Positions 36,300 to 47,700 of a stretch of 64,000 nucleotides of DNA are shown here, one piece after another (position 1 is the first letter of the stretch; every line of letters begins with the position of its first letter). The DNA is taken from assembly GCF_910593845.1 (NCBI RefSeq), contig NZ_CAJVAS010000028.1, positions 1 to 64,000 of the forward strand, in the 5' to 3' direction. Made by a program: the position numbers and the translations under genes. The stretch comes from Paenibacillus solanacearum (GTDB lineage: Bacteria; Bacillota; Bacilli; Paenibacillales; NBRC-103111). Under the pieces are notes generated by a model. That model had not been told where the DNA came from. It ran no database searches and was given only the letters and a program-made list of their open reading frames with translations.

Positions 36300-37050
36300 T
36301 CACCAAGTTTCCACCAACGCACAAAGCTTTGAACCAAGAAATCCCGGTAATGCTGATAATCTCAGGTTCACTAATGCCATGATTTCCTCCGCCTTCTTCG
36401 TGGAGCAGGTATTATGGCTTGCCTTCCGCAACACTTTTGCCAATTCCTCCGCTGTCATATCTTCGAGCAGTTGCGGCGAAGGGGAGGTATGCCAAAAGAC
36501 GAGCGCACATTTGCCATCAATATCGCTGAAAAACTTCTTGTAGCTCGGATAGTGGTTGGCTGAGCCGGGCATGAAGCTGATTTTTCAACGAGATTTGCGA
36601 CTTAATCAAACCTGTTCTTCGGGATACGAACTGACCAATTGTCCAATATACATCTTGAACATTGGCATCCGGCAGGATGTCTAGCTTGTTCAGAAGGATT
36701 TTTGCCAAACATTCGGCATCCCAACTATCGCTTTTCTGCGTGGTCGGGTAGCTTTTTCGTTCGGCAAAGGACAGTGCTGTATTGACTTCTTTCACCTCTG
36801 CTTTTCTTCAAGCAGATAAACGGCAAGAGACCTCCCGTACCCACCGACAACTTCAAGACCAAAAAAGAGGGGTTACGCCTCTTTTAGCAAAGCTCTTTAC
36901 TTGCTGAAGAAAGTCGGGGAACGCATTGGGTATGTTGTCGAATTGAATCTCTCCAAGCTTTTCATTTCAGCAGTTGATAATGACGGCGGTATGAGTATGC
37001 TTATGCAAATCCACGCCAACATAAATGTGCTTTTCCTTGTAATGTCGCAT
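36300..37050 (-). pseudogene. IS110-family transposase, decayed
   Basis: The minus strand starts at the ATG at 37050 after GGAGGGATTCA with MRHYKEKHIYVGVDLHKHTH, the DEDD N-terminus of IS110 transposases. It is then broken: a TGA at 36969-36967, an extra T near 36865, a further frameshift near 36795, and another near 36575 before HYPSYKKFFSDIDGKCALVF. It breaks off at 36300 inside the C-terminal region. Not functional. Confidence 0.8.
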
Positions 37051-37209
37051 TGAATCCCTCCATGTCAATTGAGATGGAAAGAATGTCGGCAACCTCAGCT
37101 CGAGCGTTAGTCATAAGACCCGCATTGAGACGCCAGCCAATCCATTCTTTCGGTTCAATTGACATATAGAATAGTCCGCTCATTTTTTAAGCAGACAATA
37201 AATCTTTTT

Positions 37210-37989
37210 TTAGATGATGGCTTGATGTTGACCAACCGCTTCAATATTGCCGAATGAATATGTCCCCCGGTATATGGGTTCATGATCAAAAATCCGTTTG
37301 ATCTGCACTTTGGTGAAGCTTTTGCCTTGGTCAGTTGTGTAACCTTCCTTGTTCAGCTGGTCTGCGTAATGAGCCAATATCCAATGAGGATTCTGTTGCT
37401 TCAGTTCAAACAACCTTCTAACAATCTCGGCTTTTCGATCATCGACAATCAGCAGCTTATTGCCCTTGATCACTTTGTATCCGAAGGGGATTCCTCCACC
37501 CGCGTAGCCGCCTTGTTCCGCCTTTTTTCTTCTTCCTCTGCCAAGCTTCAAAGCGATCTCAAGCTGTTGATACTGATCAAGCAGTTCCAGCATACCGTTG
37601 ACCAAGAAATCGTTTGGGTCATACGCATAAATGCTGTAATTCGGTTGCTCTATCGCCTTTACATCCACTTGATGCCGCTTTAGTTCCCGCTGAATCAAGA
37701 CTTTCGCCATGTCTGAACGCCAAAGACGCGAAGTATTCAAGACGATTACTCCATGAATATTCAACTGGCTGATATCAGCAAGCATGTTCTGCAAACCATC
37801 TCGTTCAACGGTCAATCCTTCCTCATCGACTTTCACTCCGCTTATTCCCCGATCTTAGTAAATTCGGAGCAGATTCCAGTTGTTTTCCTGGCAATATCGG
37901 TTTATTTCATCAACCTGATATTGCAGACTGTAGCCATCTTTGACTTGTCCTTGAGTTGAAACCCGGACATAACTAACGACATTTAGCAT
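37210..37989 (-). pseudogene. Large serine recombinase, nonsense-broken and 3'-truncated
   Basis: From the ATG at 37989 (GGAGG six bases ahead) one frame reads MLNVVSYVRVSTQGQVKDGY, the N-terminal resolvase motif with its nucleophile Ser in RVST. The expected YxDxGISG motif is interrupted by TAA at 37857-37855 (Y-stop-DRGISG). It then continues in frame: LNTSRLWRSD, and the Recombinase domain (RRKKAEQGGYAGGGIPFGYK). It ends at 37210 after about 260 residues, while family members have about 450-550, so the zinc-ribbon and coiled-coil part is missing. Related to integrases of mobile elements. The tandem repeats upstream (38108-38217) may be its old recognition region. Confidence 0.8.
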
Positions 37990-38107
37990 CGATTTCCTCC
38001 CCCCGGTTACAGCATTTCAAGTTGCTGTAACCCTTGCTATTCAGCATGTCGTCTGCTTCTGTGAGATTGTATGAGAATGGCCGCTTGCTGACAAGAGGGT
38101 TCCAAAT

Positions 38108-38217
38108 TATTTGCATGAGGGTGGTTTTCATACCCAATCTATTTGCATGAGCTACTGAATTTGAAATAAGCATTTGTACATGAGGTATCTGAATTCGTAA
38201 CCAAATAACTTGCATGA
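38108..38217. repeat. Four degenerate tandem repeats around ATTTGCATGAG
   Basis: ATTTGCATGAG at 38108-38118 and 38140-38150, ATTTGTACATGAG at 38171-38183, ACTTGCATGAG at 38207-38217. Spacing is 31-36 bases, and the flanks are partly shared (CCAA upstream, CTGAATT or CTGTATT downstream). They lie 120-230 bases upstream of the recombinase remnant. Confidence 0.6.
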
Positions 38218-38335
38218 GCTGCCTGTATTCAAAAACGATCTATTTGTTAACTTGCTGATTTAATATGCATTTTTAGCGCATGAGATTCGATTTTAGGACT
38301 TTCTAATCTTCAGGAAATAGGAGAATTGGGTAAAA

Positions 38336-38373
38336 GAAAAACCTTGACTGAGTGACGAACACTCAATCAAGGT
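38336..38373 (-). terminator. Terminator of the 21-kb toxin/adhesin operon
   Basis: Minus strand ACCTTGATTGAGTG-TTCGT-CACTCAGTCAAGGT (14-bp stem with one mismatch) followed by TTTTCTTTTA, about 30 bases past the immunity gene stop. Confidence 0.85.
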
Positions 38374-38404
38374 CGACAATTACAATGTTCAAGTTGTATT
38401 TGAT

Positions 38405-38728
38405 TTATATATTACGCTTTTTAAAGTAATCGGACATTTTTTGCAGATATTCTTTTAGCTTTTCCGGTTCATCTGAATAGTCCGCAATAATACTAACTTC
38501 TCCCTTTTTACTAATAGCATAAGCCCATGCCCATTTAAGAGCTTCTTCTGAAGGTCCTTCTATTTGTTTATTTCTGAAAAAAAACCAGCAACATTCCGCT
38601 TCTTCGTACTGCTCTCGTAAAACTGGAATTGCTTGACTTGTCATATAAGGTTTTAAATTTTTAAGTGCATTTTCTTCCGCAATTTCTCTTGCTTCTTCAT
38701 ACGTAATTTTTTTAATGTACTCTACCAT
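38405..38728 (-). CDS. Probable immunity protein for the papain-fold toxin (Imm35-like)
   Basis: A 107-aa acidic cytosolic protein: YEEAREIAEENALKNLKPYM, then EQYEEAECCWFFFRNKQ and a C-terminal helix. The layout (a start helix with EAR-IA, then a W-F-F strand) recalls Imm35/YrhB-type immunity proteins, which accompany papain-like toxins. Its ATG is two bases after the WapA-like stop codon, the classic position of an immunity gene directly behind its toxin. Family placement is tentative; the role is well supported by position. Confidence 0.65.
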   Translation of the reverse strand: MVEYIKKITYEEAREIAEENALKNLKPYMTSQAIPVLREQYEEAECCWFFFRNKQIEGPSEEALKWAWAYAISKKGEVSIIADYSDEPEKLKEYLQKMSDYFKKRNI

Positions 38729-38730
38729 TG

Positions 38731-41700
38731 TTATGGTCTCCCTACATCGAGTTTAACATTTGGATTAAGCTCGACTATTTTACCAATCTGCGTATCAACA
38801 AAGTAGATATCTCCGTTTTTATTGATCGCGTTAATTACGTGGTCAATACTACCTTGTTTAATAATAACAGCCCTAACAGTTCCATCTCCAGCTTCAGTCA
38901 TTATTTTCGTAACTTCTTCTACAGATAAATCCTTGTTATAAAATCCCCAAGGAGCAGAAGGTGCTAAATCGTTTGGTGTACCATATCCTTTTGAAGGACT
39001 AGCGACAGCAGAAGCATCAGCGCCGGTTAATCTTGCTGTAGCGGCATTGGCACATGACACACAGTTTGTATTTACTCCTGGTCCAGCACCTTCATTATAA
39101 TGTGGATTTACTCCCTTAAGCTCGGGAAACACATTGTCAAGCGGTTTGGTAGAGGAGTATACATGATCATAAGCACTACCAACAGCTTTACCCGTACCCT
39201 TAGAAAATAACTCTAGATCTAGTTTCAGACTATAATTCCCGGTCTTTTCTGCTCCTTCTCTAGCAGCAGAGATAATCTGACTTTTTATCGCTGTTGATGA
39301 AGTATCTTCTAAAATGTTCGTGATCTCAGAGATCGTGGCTGTACCACCAATTATTTTATCAGTTGTATTTAAAGTTTTTAAAATTGTCCCGATTCCTTTT
39401 GTCCCTGCAGCCGCGAGTAGGGCGCCGCCAACAAATTCACCAATTTGTTCTGCTCTTTCGTATCGATCCCCCTCATTCCAACGTTCTACCTGCTCTAATA
39501 CCTTTTCCCCTAATGCTGTGCCGAATGGTAACAGATATTTTGAATCACCAGTCTTCATGAAATCCCAGAGAGTTTCACCCATCAATTTTATTGATTCTGC
39601 AGTCTGATCATAGTTCTTGATTAATTCCCAAGATTCTGTAATATTACTCCTAATGCCATGCCATGCTCCAATACCAAAATGCGCACTTATCTTTGCTCCT
39701 TCGATCACTGCTTCCTTCACGTCCCCAAAATCTATAGAAGCAACTTTTGGATATAGTTCCAGACCGAGATCAAGTTCGAGCTGTCTTTGAACCATGCGAT
39801 TATCCTTATCATTATTCACTACATCTCGGCCTAAAATTTGAGCAACGTTAATAGCGGCGTTGAGCTCCTGGTACTCATAGACTTCTTCGGCGCTCACAGG
39901 CTCCCCATTATTAATTTTCCTTTCAATCTCCTCCGCCGCATGATCCCTCTTATAAGTTTCCCAATCACCCGCTTCTTCGTTCCCCTGATCTTCCAACAAT
40001 TCTTGAACCTGCACATTGTCACTCTCTAGCTTTGCGAGTTCTTCACGTAGGTAATTAGCGTGATCATGGACTCTCTGCTGTGCCTCTGTCCATTCATCAT
40101 CACCCTCTGATTTATTTATTTCTTCTTCCCACCAGATTTGTTTCTGGTAGTCAATCTGTTCAATGAGCGTATTGATTTGATCTTCTACCGAATGCCCCGT
40201 CGGATCAACAAACATCAACGGATTGTTATGCGCATACGTATACAAATTCAAGCTAAGCGGGTTCGTTTCCTCTCCCCAATAGCTATCCTGTGAAAGGAAT
40301 CTCCCAGTGTATGGATTGTAATACCTCGCACGCAAGTAGTATAGTCCCGTCTCTGCGTCAAGGAATTCCCCTGCGTAACGGATCGCACTCGAATATCCTT
40401 CTTCCACCGCTAATATCGGGCTTCCAAAAATATCGTAGTCGTACTGGTTCTCGACGACTCCAGATTCATTAACCGTCTGAACGACGTCGCCGTGGCCGTT
40501 GTACAAGAAGTACGACAGCTTATCCGTACTATCGATACGAGCGATATAATTCAGACCGCGCACATAGCGGACAGCAAGCTGGTCGGACCCGTCCGTCTCC
40601 AGAATGACATGCTGGCGGTCATAAAGGTAGTTCGTCACCTTATCCTTATAATCGTCTTTGGAGCTGCGTACGGTTTTGCGCGTCCTCAGGCCGTCGCCGT
40701 CGTAGACGAATTCCACAGTGAAGCGCTCGCCGTCTTTCACCTTCTCTATCTGCTTCAGGCGGTTGAAGCCGTCGAACGTGCTGCTCACCTTCTCGATCAA
40801 GGTGTTCAGTTTGTCATCGATCCCATCGCCGTACAGGTTGCCGCCGGTGACTTGGCGCATGCTACGATTGTGTGGGCGCAGGTAGCTTGTCTTCTGACGC
40901 AGCTCGTTCCCGTTATCGTCGTACAGATAGCTGATCGTCTTCTCCAGCAGCTTCGTGCCCGCGGCATCAAACATCGTCTCGCCAAGCTGCATCAGCTCGT
41001 TCGTATTCGAATACACGTACTCGCTCTTCTTGACCATATACTGCACTTCCGTCTTATCCATCGGGTCGATATAACCGCTTGGTTGTTCGGAGGTATACGT
41101 CTCGCTGAGCGATTGGCGGTTGCCTGCGCGGTCGTACGCGAAAACAGTCGTCTTCCCCGGCGCTTCGACCCTCTCGATCCGCCCCGCCGCGTCGTAGCTG
41201 TAGTTCGTCGTGCCAAAACTGTCGATTTTCGTGGTGTGTCTCCCGGCCGCGTCGTAGGAGTAGCTGTAGGACGAGATTTCGTCGCCGTTCGGCTTCTTGT
41301 TCGTCAGCTTCAGCAGCTTGTCGTTTTTGTCGTAGACGTATGTTTCCTGCACACCGCCCTCATATACAATGGCTTCACGGTTTCCGTTCGCTTCGTAGTG
41401 GTACGTGGTAGTTTTGCCTTTGAAAGCTACCGTTTCCATTCGGCTTGCTTTATCATATGTGTACGATGTGGTTGCACCGGTCTTATCTTTGATCGACTCA
41501 ATGTTGCCGATCGCGTCGTACGTGTACTCCATCCGCGCCGCGCCGTCTTTGGCAACCTTCACCAATTGGTTCTTCTCGTCATACGTGTACGTGCTGACCC
41601 CGCTCTCGTCCGTCATGCCGATCCGGTTGCCTGTGGCATCATACGTGTAGCTGATGGTTTCCTCGGTTTCCGCGACAGTCTTGCTGAGCAACAAGTTGCG

Positions 41701-44700
41701 AGAATCATAGGCGTAGCGGGTGTTTCGTCCGTTCCGGTCCGACATGACCGCCACGTTCAGTGCTAGGTCATAGCGGTACTCCGTCTTCCGGTTCGCTGCG
41801 TCAATCGCTTCCTTCAGCAAACCGAATGCGCCGTAGCCGTATCGCGTCACCTTCCCACGGCCGTCGGTCATGTACAGCTTGTTGCCGACTTTATCATAGC
41901 CGTAAGTCGTTTCTACGCCAAGCGGGTCCGTTACCTTGCGCAGCTTGCCCGCAGCGTCGTATTCGTATTTCTGTTCGTTGCCGAGCGCGTCCGTTTCCTT
42001 CGTCTTTTGTCCGGCCGGATTGTATTCCGCCTTCCTGGTGAACTGCGCCGGGTTGTTCTTCTCTGCGATTTCCGGATCGATGGTCAGCACCAGTCGATTG
42101 GCCAAATCGTACGTGTAACGCATGCCATACCGCTTATCGTCCGTATCGGCTGACAGATAGCCTTTGGCATCGATTTTCTTAACGACGTTGCTGCTCGCGT
42201 CATAAATGTTCTTCCTGACAATAACGTTATACGGGTCGGTTACAGTGGATAGTCGGTTCAACTTATCGTACGCATAGGTCATACTGTCACCTTTGGCATT
42301 CGTCTCGCTTATTTTATTGCCGGCGAGATCATACCCGTAGGTAAACGTATGCTGGGCCGCATCGGTCACCGTCTTCACACGGTTCAGCACGTCATAGACA
42401 TATTTCGTCTCGTAACCGCGCTCGTTCCGTTCGGACACTTTATTGCCGTTCTCGTCGTAGCCGTAATGCTTGAAGACGGCGATTCCGTTCACCCAACGCG
42501 TCACCTTCTCCAAACGGTTTAACGCATCGTAAGCATATTCGATTGTGAAAGCGGCGCGGTTCCCCGTATCGGAGGCGGCAAGAGCATATGCGCGCGGGTC
42601 GATCTCCTTTGTCCGGTTGCCTGCCGCATCGTAGGCATACCCGGTGATCTGCCGAATTTTGCCCGGATATTCCGCATCCTTTAACTCGGCAGCCGCGGTA
42701 TATCCTACATCCGCATCCAGACTACTCTCGTCTATGAACCGAATCCGCTGAATCAAGCGGTTCATCCTGTCGTACTCATATTTCTCAGTATCGTATTGGT
42801 CCGTGTCCTTGAGCTTCTCTTGCTTCACGAGATTCCCGTTTCGGTCGTATTCACTTTTGGCAAATGTGCCGCTGTTATCCAATACGGTGTTGACAAGGTT
42901 ATTATCGTAATAGGTGTAGACTACCTCCCGATAAAAGCTCTTGTCCTTCGAGCCGCTCAAGCTCTTCTTAAGGACGTTGCCGACGGCATCGTACGCATAC
43001 CCTTCGACCGCGTAGACGGTGGTACCGCTCGCGTCGAGCTCCAGCGGAGTCCGCCTCTCGGTCAGCCGGTTCGCCGCGTCGTATTTCAGCAGCGTGACGC
43101 TTCCCCGCTTGTCCTTCAGCGAGACCGGGTTGCCCGCCAAATCGTATTTGGATTCAACAGTATTTTCTTCGGCATCCTTTATCGCTTTTTCCTTGCCAAA
43201 CGCGTTATATTCGAACGCAATCGTATGGCCGAGCTGGTTCGTTTCCGACGTTTTGCGTCCCAGCTTATCGTAAGTGTACGTGACCGTTCCGCCATCGGCG
43301 AAGGTGAGCTTGGTAAGCGTACCGTCCGGATCATATGCATAGCGTGTCGTGTTGCCGCGGGCATCCGTCAGCTTGAGGACATGGCCCAGTACATCATATT
43401 CGAATAAAGTATTGTACCCGAGCGCATTGGTGGAGCGAACAATCCGGCCGAGCCCGTCGTATGCATATTCCGTTCCCTTCGAGGTATTCGTATCGCCGGT
43501 ATATTGGACCCCGTTCACCTGCTTCTTCACTTGTCCACGCGGGGTGTACGTGATATATTCGACCCCCGTACCGTCCGGATCCGTAGTGGAAATACGACGG
43601 TTTAATGCATCGTAAGCGTACGTCATTCCCGGCATCGCATTTAGCTGCTGCGGCGTATCCTTCGCCTGATCGTAATCGTTCGGTGTAATTTGCTTGATCA
43701 GATTCCCTGCAGCATCGTACTGGTAACGAGTTACCGCAACACCGCCGCTCGCCGCTGGAGACTTTTTGCGAATGATCCGATCCAAGTCATCGTACTCGAA
43801 GCGAGTAGACACGTTACCGGCATTCGTCTGCTCAATCAGATTGCCTTTTAAGTCATAGCGGTATATGGTTGCCGCTTTCAATGGATCGATTTTCTTGGTC
43901 GGTCGAAGATCGTAATCGTATTCGAACTGCGTGACGCGGCCAAGCGGATCGGTTTGGCTTTTCAGCTTTCCGTTCTTGTAATAACTGTACCCGGTCGTAC
44001 TCCTCACCCTGTCGAAGTAGACGTTATCGAAGGAAGCTCCGGCTAGCTGCTCGCTACTCAACTCGGAGGTTCTCACCAGTAGCGTTTCGTGAATCAGACG
44101 CGATTGAACGTCATATTCGTATCGGCGTACCTCGTCGTCACCTTCAGCTACCTTTTGCAGCTTAGCGATCAGGTTCCCTGCCCGGTCATACTCCTGCGTT
44201 GTTTCCCTTCCATTCGGTCCGGCTACTTTTACCAACCTTCCTGCTTTGTCAAATGTGAGTTCCACACGGTCCAAGGCAGAAGTTTCGGCCTCGTTCTGTA
44301 CAGAGAATGTTTCGCTGCTGATCTGCCGGTTTGCCTCGTCATACTGCGATTTCGTTAGCTTCCGATACACAATACCGCCATCCGTACGGATATATTCCGT
44401 CTTGCGGATCATATTGCCGGAAGGATCGTAAACAAACGTTTTCGCATTTCCTTCCCGATCCTTGCTTTCGATCATTTCTCCTTTAGTCGAATAGCGGAAG
44501 CTCTCGTTCGTTCCATCTGGGTATTCAGTCAAATAGGGCTTATTAAAAACGGTCATGTAATTCGTGGTGGTCCGCCCCATCCGATCCTTAAGCACGATCT
44601 TAGATTTTCCGGTCAGATCGTAGTCTATGCTTTCCACAACCTCATCGGGATACGTCCTATCCTTGGGAAGACCATTCTTGAAATACGTGTAGCGGGTTGT

Positions 44701-47700
44701 TCGTCCCAGTGCATCCGTTTCCTCTATGACATTACCTAACGCATCATATTGGTAACGGGCCGTCATATGCTTCGTGCCATTCTTACGGTTTTGTGCCAAC
44801 GTCTCGGCGGAAATCGCCGTCATCTTCCTGTCGTTATAGTCGTAAGTAAATACGTTGCCGATCGACATTCCCGGCTGTTGTGCATTATAGCCTTCTCCGT
44901 CCACTTCGAGCAGAAGGTTGCCTCGGCCGTCATACGCCTTGTATGCCGTCACTTCCCTCGCTTTTCCGTCGAATACGCTGCTTTTCACCAACCGGTTCAG
45001 CTTATCGTATTCGTATTCCTTCCCTGCGGCCTGCTCGAAGTCTTCCGTCGCAAATCGCGGATCGACTTCTTTGACCCGGTTACCGTTCGCGTCGTAGGCG
45101 TATCTCGTCATTTGTCCCAGCGGATCGATCTTTTGTACCACGCGGGCCAACCCGTCGTATACGTAAGAGACCGTCTGAGGAACGCCTTGTACGTTTATCG
45201 TTTCCGTCAGCACGCTGCCCTTTTTATCGTAAGTATACTGCGTTCGCTTCGCGTTCTCCTGGCCTTCGGTATACGGCCCGTTTTTGTCCATCGGCTTGTT
45301 CCGATAATTATAGGCATATTCCGTCACATCATAGACACTGCCGTTATATACGCGTTCCTTCTTAACGTTGCCTTCAAGATCATATTCGTTTTTCAGAAGA
45401 TAAGTGCCGTATTCAGCAATACCTTCTGCACCATCCGGCTCGCGGTACGCCCCGCTTTCTTCCGTCATTCTGCCTACATAATCATAAAAATAGGTGAATA
45501 CCCTGAACCGTGTTCGTCCCGCATCGGCATACTGTATCATTTTGATCCTGTTTCCGTTACGATCGTAGCTGTAAGTGGTGAGGCTGCTCCGAGTATCGTC
45601 GAGCTTGCCCGTTTCTTCCGAAACCCGATTCATCACATCGTAGAGATACGACGTATCTGAGGCGATCCGGTCCTCTCCGGCCGTAAACCTTCCTTGCTTC
45701 ATCCGTTCCACATTGCCGGCGGCGTCGTATAAGTAATCGGTATACGTGTAGTCTGATTCCGCTCCAAGCTGATATGTCTTTTTTCGAGAAACCCGACCTA
45801 GCGGATCTAAGACATATTGCGTGACCTTGCCACCGGGTTCCTTTTGCATGGTGAGCTTGTTGAGCGCACTATAGCTGTACTCCGTTTCGTAGCCGAGGGC
45901 GTTCCGTTTCAATAGCAACCGGCCCAGGAAGTCATAGCTATACTCCGTTGTATTCCCCTTGCCGTCCGTTTCGGACCGCTTGTTGCCGATATAATCGTAG
46001 CCGAACGTCGTCGCAATGAATTTGTTTTTATCCGGCGTAACTTCCGTCTTGCGAAGACGATCCGAGAAGTCGTAGTACATTCGCTTCTCATAGCCTTCCT
46101 CGTCCGTCACGGTTACGAGAAGCGGCGTATCGGCATCGGTGCCGATCGCGTAGCGAATCGAGACGGTACCTCTGGCTGCCTGATCGTTCTCGAAGTACGT
46201 CTTGCCCGTCAGCCGGTAGCGGCTGTCGTATTCAAAGCGGATGCTGTGTCCGTTCGAATCCGTTTCTTTGGACTTGTTCCCTTTGGCGTCGTATTCGATG
46301 GTGCGAAGAACGCGCCAATCGTCACCCAGCAAGGCCTCCGCTTTGACTAGATCGCCCTTAATGTCATATTCGTTCCGGAAGCTGTTGTTCTCCGGATCGG
46401 TATACACGATTTTCAAATTCGCGAACGGATTTTCTTCATAGCGGAATTGCTTAAAGCTGTTGTCCGGCATTGTAGTTTTCTGCAAACGGCCGAGCCGGTC
46501 GTACTCATGTGCCGTTCGATTGCCGCGCGGGTCGATTTCTGCCGTTCTCTGCCCCGTCCGAATATCATAGGCATACGTCTTGGCAAGCTGCTTACCATCC
46601 AGGATGCTGTACTCTTTGGTCAAATAAGCACCTTGGGTATCCGTTCCGTCTGCATCGACGCCGTACTCATAACGCGTTTCAAAAGCTTGCCCGCCCGATT
46701 GAACCGATTTGCGGGTCATGTTCCCGTAGCCGTCATATTCGTAGTCGGTTATAACGGAGCCGCCCAGTTCGGGGGGGTTAACCTTCGTTTCCTTAATGAC
46801 GTCCCCCCTTGCATCCACTGTGTAGATAATTTGGCTCGTTTGATCCTTATCTTGCTTCCACGTTTTCTGCGTCAGGACATGGAACTTGTCGTAAGCATAA
46901 GCGTAAATGACCGTACGCTCGGTATCTACCGGATAGCCCTGCCCGTTGCGTACGGCTTCCGGTCCGGTATAGTTCGTCAGGTTGCCATATTCGTCATAGC
47001 GGTAGTTCTCGATTTTTTTCACCGGTTGGCCCAAGCTTTGTCCGTTCACCGTCGGGAACATGGCGATTTCCTGCTTCTTGATCAGCTTCATCTCATCATG
47101 TTCGGCTGTAATGACTTCCTTGTGGTCGGTCCCCTGCTTCTCCGTAACGATCAGCTGATGAATACCGTCATACGTATATTTAGTCAAATTGCCACGAAAA
47201 TCTGTGAGATCAGTGTAATAACGGAATGTGTCTTTGAGATAGGCATCATCGTCGGCTTTATATCCATCAACACCATACCCGTCCGCTTCATTTGTATATG
47301 TATACTGCGTCTTGTCCTTTGTTTCGGTTATAAATTTATCCAAAAATTGTGTTTGTTCCGAATCAAAGTTCTTTTTAACAAGCTCCTTCTGTTCAAAAAT
47401 TTTCCGGTATTGCATGCTGCCGCTGTTTAAACGCTTTGTATAGCTGTTATACACGTAGCGCTTAATCCGGTTTGTCTTGACATAATCGATCTGAACCAAA
47501 TTCTCATGACGGTTATAAACGGAATATGACCCGCTGTTGTTGTATGAAAAACCAAGATCCGGCTGCTCATACCAGAGATGGACCTTCGGCTTTCCGTCCA
47601 CGTCGGATACGCGTTGAAGCCGTGTTCGCAATACGTGCTTGGAGGGGCTGACGAGCACAGCCGACTTGTCGTAAATAAGCTGCTTATCCCCCGGCAGAAG

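Noticed and set aside
38108..38217. Short CRISPR array
   Set aside because: The repeated core is only 11 bases, degenerate, with a 33-base period and no cas genes; spacers are themselves partly similar.
40492..41766. 424-codon plus-strand reading frame inside the WapA-like gene
   Set aside because: It mirrors YD repeats (antisense of regularly spaced Tyr/Asp codons) and has no protein features of its own.
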